A stretch of DNA of 22,684 nt from positions 1-22,684 of the forward strand of contig CAZKXX010000064.1 in the NCBI GenBank assembly GCA_964556705.1, in the 5' to 3' direction. The stretch's first letter is position 1. Each line of letters opens with the position of its first letter. The position numbers were made by a program, and so were the translations under genes. The notes under the pieces were generated by a model. That model worked only from the letters and a program-made list of their open reading frames with translations. It was not told the DNA's origin and did not search any database. Origin of the DNA: CAZKXX01 sp964556705 (GTDB taxonomy: Bacteria; Acidobacteriota; Terriglobia; UBA7540). This document shows, piece after piece, positions 20,304 through 22,684 of the stretch.

Positions 20304-22079
20304 ATGAAGGGCGACCGGATCGGGCGAGTCCGAATTTTATACATCCTGCTGCTGATTCTCGTCGTCATCAGCGTCGTGCCGTTGTGGTTTTACGGCAGCA
20401 AGATGACGTCGCAGAACCGGCAGCTCCTGGAAACCCAGGAAATCGTTCTCCAGACGACGATTTCGAAATCGCTGGCTCAGGAAATCGGTCTTTACCTGGA
20501 GAACATGAGCCAGCACTTCATGGAGTTCGCCGAGAACGTGGCGCCCCTCGCGGCCCGCACTCCGCCCGAGCGGTTCGCCTCGGATGCCGACCTGCTGAAG
20601 ATCGTCCAGCGCTTCGCGGCCGACCGCCTGTGGGTGCTTTACGCCACCGTGCTGAACGAAGAGGCGCGGGGCGTGCAGGCGGGCGGCTACAACGCCGCCG
20701 GAGACACCTTCCTGCGCAAAGCGCTCGAAGCGGCCTTCATCGCATCGCGCCAGGGCACGCGCTACCAGAGCGATCCCATCACCATCGTGCGCAACGGCGT
20801 GAACGAGCCCGTGATGGTCGTGGCCCACCCGCTGCGCGCCGGGAACCGTTTTCTCGGCATGGCCGCCGCCGTGGTCACCATCGAGCCCATCGTGGCGCGG
20901 CTCAACGAGGCGCAGACCGCGGGCCTGGAAGCCTACATCGTCAACAACTCCGGGCGCCTGGTGGCTTCCAACAATCCGCAGCAGAACATTCCCGGCATGG
21001 AAGTGGTCCACGTTCCGATCGTCGCTCGGTTCCTGAGCAGCCAGGCGCGCGCTACCGAGACGGGACCCTTCTACCTGACACGCGGCGACGAGACCGTGCA
21101 GATGCTGGGCAGCTCCTCGCCCATCCCGGCGATGAACTGGGGCGTCATCGTCCAGAAAAAACTGAGCGACGCCTACTTCTACGTTGATGAGATGCAGAAG
21201 GAAACCATCGGCTGGGGCGTCCTGCTCATCATCGTCAACCTCGGGGTGGCCATCGTTTCCGCCAAGTTCATCACGCGCCCGCTCGAAAACCTGGCCAGCA
21301 CGGCGCGGCGCATCGCGCAGCGTGACTTCTCCCATCGCGCCGACGTGCGCAGCCGCACGGAAATCGGCGAGCTCGCCGAAACGTTCAACCTGATGCTCGA
21401 CGACATCCACCACTACATCACCGACCTCCAGAAGGCGTCGGAAGAGAACCGCCAGCTCTTCTTCGATTCGATTGAAATGATCGCGGCGGCGGTGGACGCC
21501 AAAGACCCATACACGAAAGGCCATTCGAGCCGCGTGGCGGCCTTTTCCACGATTCTGGCGCGCGAAATCGGCCTTTCCGACGAAGAGGTCGAGAAAATCC
21601 GCATCTCCGCCACGCTCCACGACGTGGGCAAGATCGGCGTCGAAGACCGCGTGCTCAAAAAACCCGGCGTGCTGACCAACGAAGAATTTGAAATCATGAA
21701 GCGGCACACGATCATGGGCTTCGAGATCGTGCGCCAGGTGAAGCAGCTCGCCGACGCCCTGCCCGGCATCCGCTGGCACCACGAGTCGCTGAACGGCAAG
21801 GGCTATCCGGACGGGCTGCGCGGCGACGAGCTGCCGCTCATGGTGCGCATCATCGCCGTCGCCGACACCTTCGACGCCGTCACCACCGACCGGCCCTACC
21901 AGGCGGGGCGCGACTTCCCTTCGGCGCTGGAAATCCTGCGCAAGCACGCGGGCACGAAGTACGACCCGATCGTCGTGGACGCGCTGGGCTCGGCCTACCA
22001 GAAAGGCGAGCTGCGCAAGTACGAAGTCCGCCGCGCCACGATTGCCGCCGCGCCCCAGGTGCCCCAGCCGACCGTCTGA
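20304..22079 (+). CDS. Membrane sensor HD-GYP cyclic-di-GMP phosphodiesterase
   Basis: 591-residue signalling protein. A first membrane helix (about 10-29) and a second (about 303-322) enclose a periplasmic Cache-like sensor with LRAGNRFLGMAAAVVTIEPIV and AYIVNNSGRLVASNN, typical of double-Cache ligand pockets. A HAMP linker follows (FITRPLENLASTARRIAQRDFSHRAD-type region, about 322-375). The C-terminal HD-GYP domain has the metal ligands His407, His439-Asp440 (TLHDVGKIGVEDRVL), His467, His492-His493-Glu494 and Asp521, plus Gly500-Tyr-Pro502. Asn497 replaces the more common Asp of HHExxDGxGYP. All catalytic positions look intact, so it should degrade c-di-GMP in response to an external signal, lowering biofilm and raising motility states. 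GAGG precedes ATG 20304. ftsY follows after 63 bases. Confidence 0.92.
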   Translation: MKGDRIGRVRILYILLLILVVISVVPLWFYGSKMTSQNRQLLETQEIVLQTTISKSLAQEIGLYLENMSQHFMEFAENVAPLAARTPPERFASDADLLKIVQRFAADRLWVLYATVLNEEARGVQAGGYNAAGDTFLRKALEAAFIASRQGTRYQSDPITIVRNGVNEPVMVVAHPLRAGNRFLGMAAAVVTIEPIVARLNEAQTAGLEAYIVNNSGRLVASNNPQQNIPGMEVVHVPIVARFLSSQARATETGPFYLTRGDETVQMLGSSSPIPAMNWGVIVQKKLSDAYFYVDEMQKETIGWGVLLIIVNLGVAIVSAKFITRPLENLASTARRIAQRDFSHRADVRSRTEIGELAETFNLMLDDIHHYITDLQKASEENRQLFFDSIEMIAAAVDAKDPYTKGHSSRVAAFSTILAREIGLSDEEVEKIRISATLHDVGKIGVEDRVLKKPGVLTNEEFEIMKRHTIMGFEIVRQVKQLADALPGIRWHHESLNGKGYPDGLRGDELPLMVRIIAVADTFDAVTTDRPYQAGRDFPSALEILRKHAGTKYDPIVVDALGSAYQKGELRKYEVRRATIAAAPQVPQPTV

Positions 22080-22128
22080 GTTCCCCGCTCGCCGCGCAAT
22101 CCCTCCGCACAAAATCCGCGCTTCGGGA

Positions 22129-22134
22129 TAGAAT
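22129..22134 (+). promoter_or_regulatory. Candidate -10 box before ftsY
   Basis: TAGAAT sits nine bases before the ftsY ATG, with AAAAGGA between them. The close spacing suggests a very short leader, and no -35 box is evident. The AAAAGGA is only one base from the ATG, too near to be a standard ribosome site. Confidence 0.25.
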
Positions 22135-22142
22135 GAAAAGGA

Positions 22143-22684
22143 ATGGTCCAGACCTTATTCGGCTCCGGTGAAAAGAAGACGGGGTTCTTCGAACGCCTCC
22201 GGCAGGCCGTCAGCTCCACCAAAGAGCAGCTCGTCGGCCGCGTCGAAGAGATCGTCGAGGGCAGGGAAACGGTGGACGTCGCCGTCCTCGACGAACTCGA
22301 AGTGACGCTGCTCGGCGCCGATCTCGGCGTGAAGACGACGACCGAGGTGCTCGACCATCTGCGCGAGGACATCCGCCGCCGGAAGGTCCAGACGCCCGCG
22401 GAACTCCGCGAAGCGCTGCGGCGCGAGCTCCTTGCCGTGCTCGAACATCCTTCCCCGGCGAAAGCCGCGCCGCCGCAAGCGCCGCCCTCGGGCCAGCCGG
22501 AAGTTATCTTCGTCGTGGGCGTGAACGGCGTCGGCAAAACGACTTCGATCGCCAAGCTCGCGCACTTCTACCGCGAGCAGGGGCGCCGGCCGCTGCTCGC
22601 CGCCGCGGACACCTTCCGCGCCGCCGCAAACGAACAGCTCGAAATCTGGGCGGGAAGACTGGGCATCGAAATCATCAAGCAGAA
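22143..22684 (+). CDS. ftsY: Signal recognition particle receptor FtsY, 3' partial
   Basis: The gene runs off the right edge after 180 complete codons. FtsY is the SRP-receptor GTPase that docks ribosomes making membrane proteins. The N-terminal NG-domain helices (FFERLRQAVSSTKEQLVGRV, then LDELEVTLLGADLGVKTT) are followed by a short Ala/Pro linker. The GTPase domain then begins: G1 loop GVNGVGKTTSIAKLA (126-140) and the SRP-type ADTFRAAANEQLEIW (155-169). It lacks the long acidic N-terminal A domain of the E. coli protein, as in many other bacteria. The distinction from Ffh rests on the N-terminus and on ADTFRAAANEQL, where Ffh usually has DTYRPAA. ATG 22143 is the first in-frame start. Confidence 0.93.
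   Translation, partial: MVQTLFGSGEKKTGFFERLRQAVSSTKEQLVGRVEEIVEGRETVDVAVLDELEVTLLGADLGVKTTTEVLDHLREDIRRRKVQTPAELREALRRELLAVLEHPSPAKAAPPQAPPSGQPEVIFVVGVNGVGKTTSIAKLAHFYREQGRRPLLAAADTFRAAANEQLEIWAGRLGIEIIKQ

Noticed and set aside
20337..22112. 591-residue open frame on the minus strand
   Set aside because: It is the antisense shadow of the HD-GYP gene, produced by GC-rich codons; the plus strand has all domain motifs.

Overview
The window is a high-GC bacterial chromosome segment. It holds 20 intact or nearly intact protein genes, two of them cut by the window edges (a peptidase-like gene on the left, ftsY on the right), and one doubtful coding remnant. I see no rRNA, tRNA, CRISPR array, transposase or phage gene. 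The gene mix suggests an Acidobacteriota-like soil bacterium: a choice-of-anchor-D surface protein with internal membrane hairpin, a Tat-exported Gfo/Idh/MocA oxidoreductase, an ECF sigma / zinc anti-sigma / DUF3106-like trio, and a TPR protein with a TonB C-terminal domain. This placement is inference from gene content only.

Layout. 1-2.6 kb: the 3' part of a secreted C39-like/ASH protein, converging on the MocA-family oxidoreductase across a gene-free gap full of hairpins. 3.9-6.6 kb: a repeat-rich region with a nested palindrome, an orphan coding fragment, a CPA2-type cation/proton antiporter and a small membrane protein; the antiporter lies between two 98%-identical direct repeats. 6.7-9.5 kb: a SAM methyltransferase converging on an ECF sigma - anti-sigma - His/Arg-rich periplasmic protein operon. 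9.6-12.2 kb: TPR-TonB_C protein, MutT-type Nudix hydrolase, exported WD40 propeller. 12.4-15.6 kb: a compact run rimO-yacG-pgpA-(IPT/NHL propeller) with overlapping genes. 15.8-19.5 kb: cinA, thpR, plsY, gpsA; plsY and gpsA supply consecutive parts of glycerol-phosphate lipid synthesis, and pgpA acts later in the same lipid network. 19.6-22.7 kb: a bacilliredoxin facing a membrane-bound HD-GYP c-di-GMP phosphodiesterase, followed by ftsY.

The most striking feature is not a gene. Most of the longer intergenic gaps are filled by degenerate short tandem repeats with a period of 7 bases (8 at one locus). The unit sequence differs from gap to gap. At five loci the arrays are arranged as inverted pairs that would fold into long RNA hairpins. 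Several run almost exactly from a stop codon to the next start codon. The two copies of the 4.1/5.9 kb element differ by exactly 14 and 7 bases, which is direct evidence that the heptamer is the unit of gain and loss. One array has run into plsY and encodes its last ten residues; another encodes the hydrophobic core of the WD40 protein's predicted signal peptide. Heptameric STRR repeats are known from cyanobacteria; whether this acidobacterial-looking version is described I cannot check.
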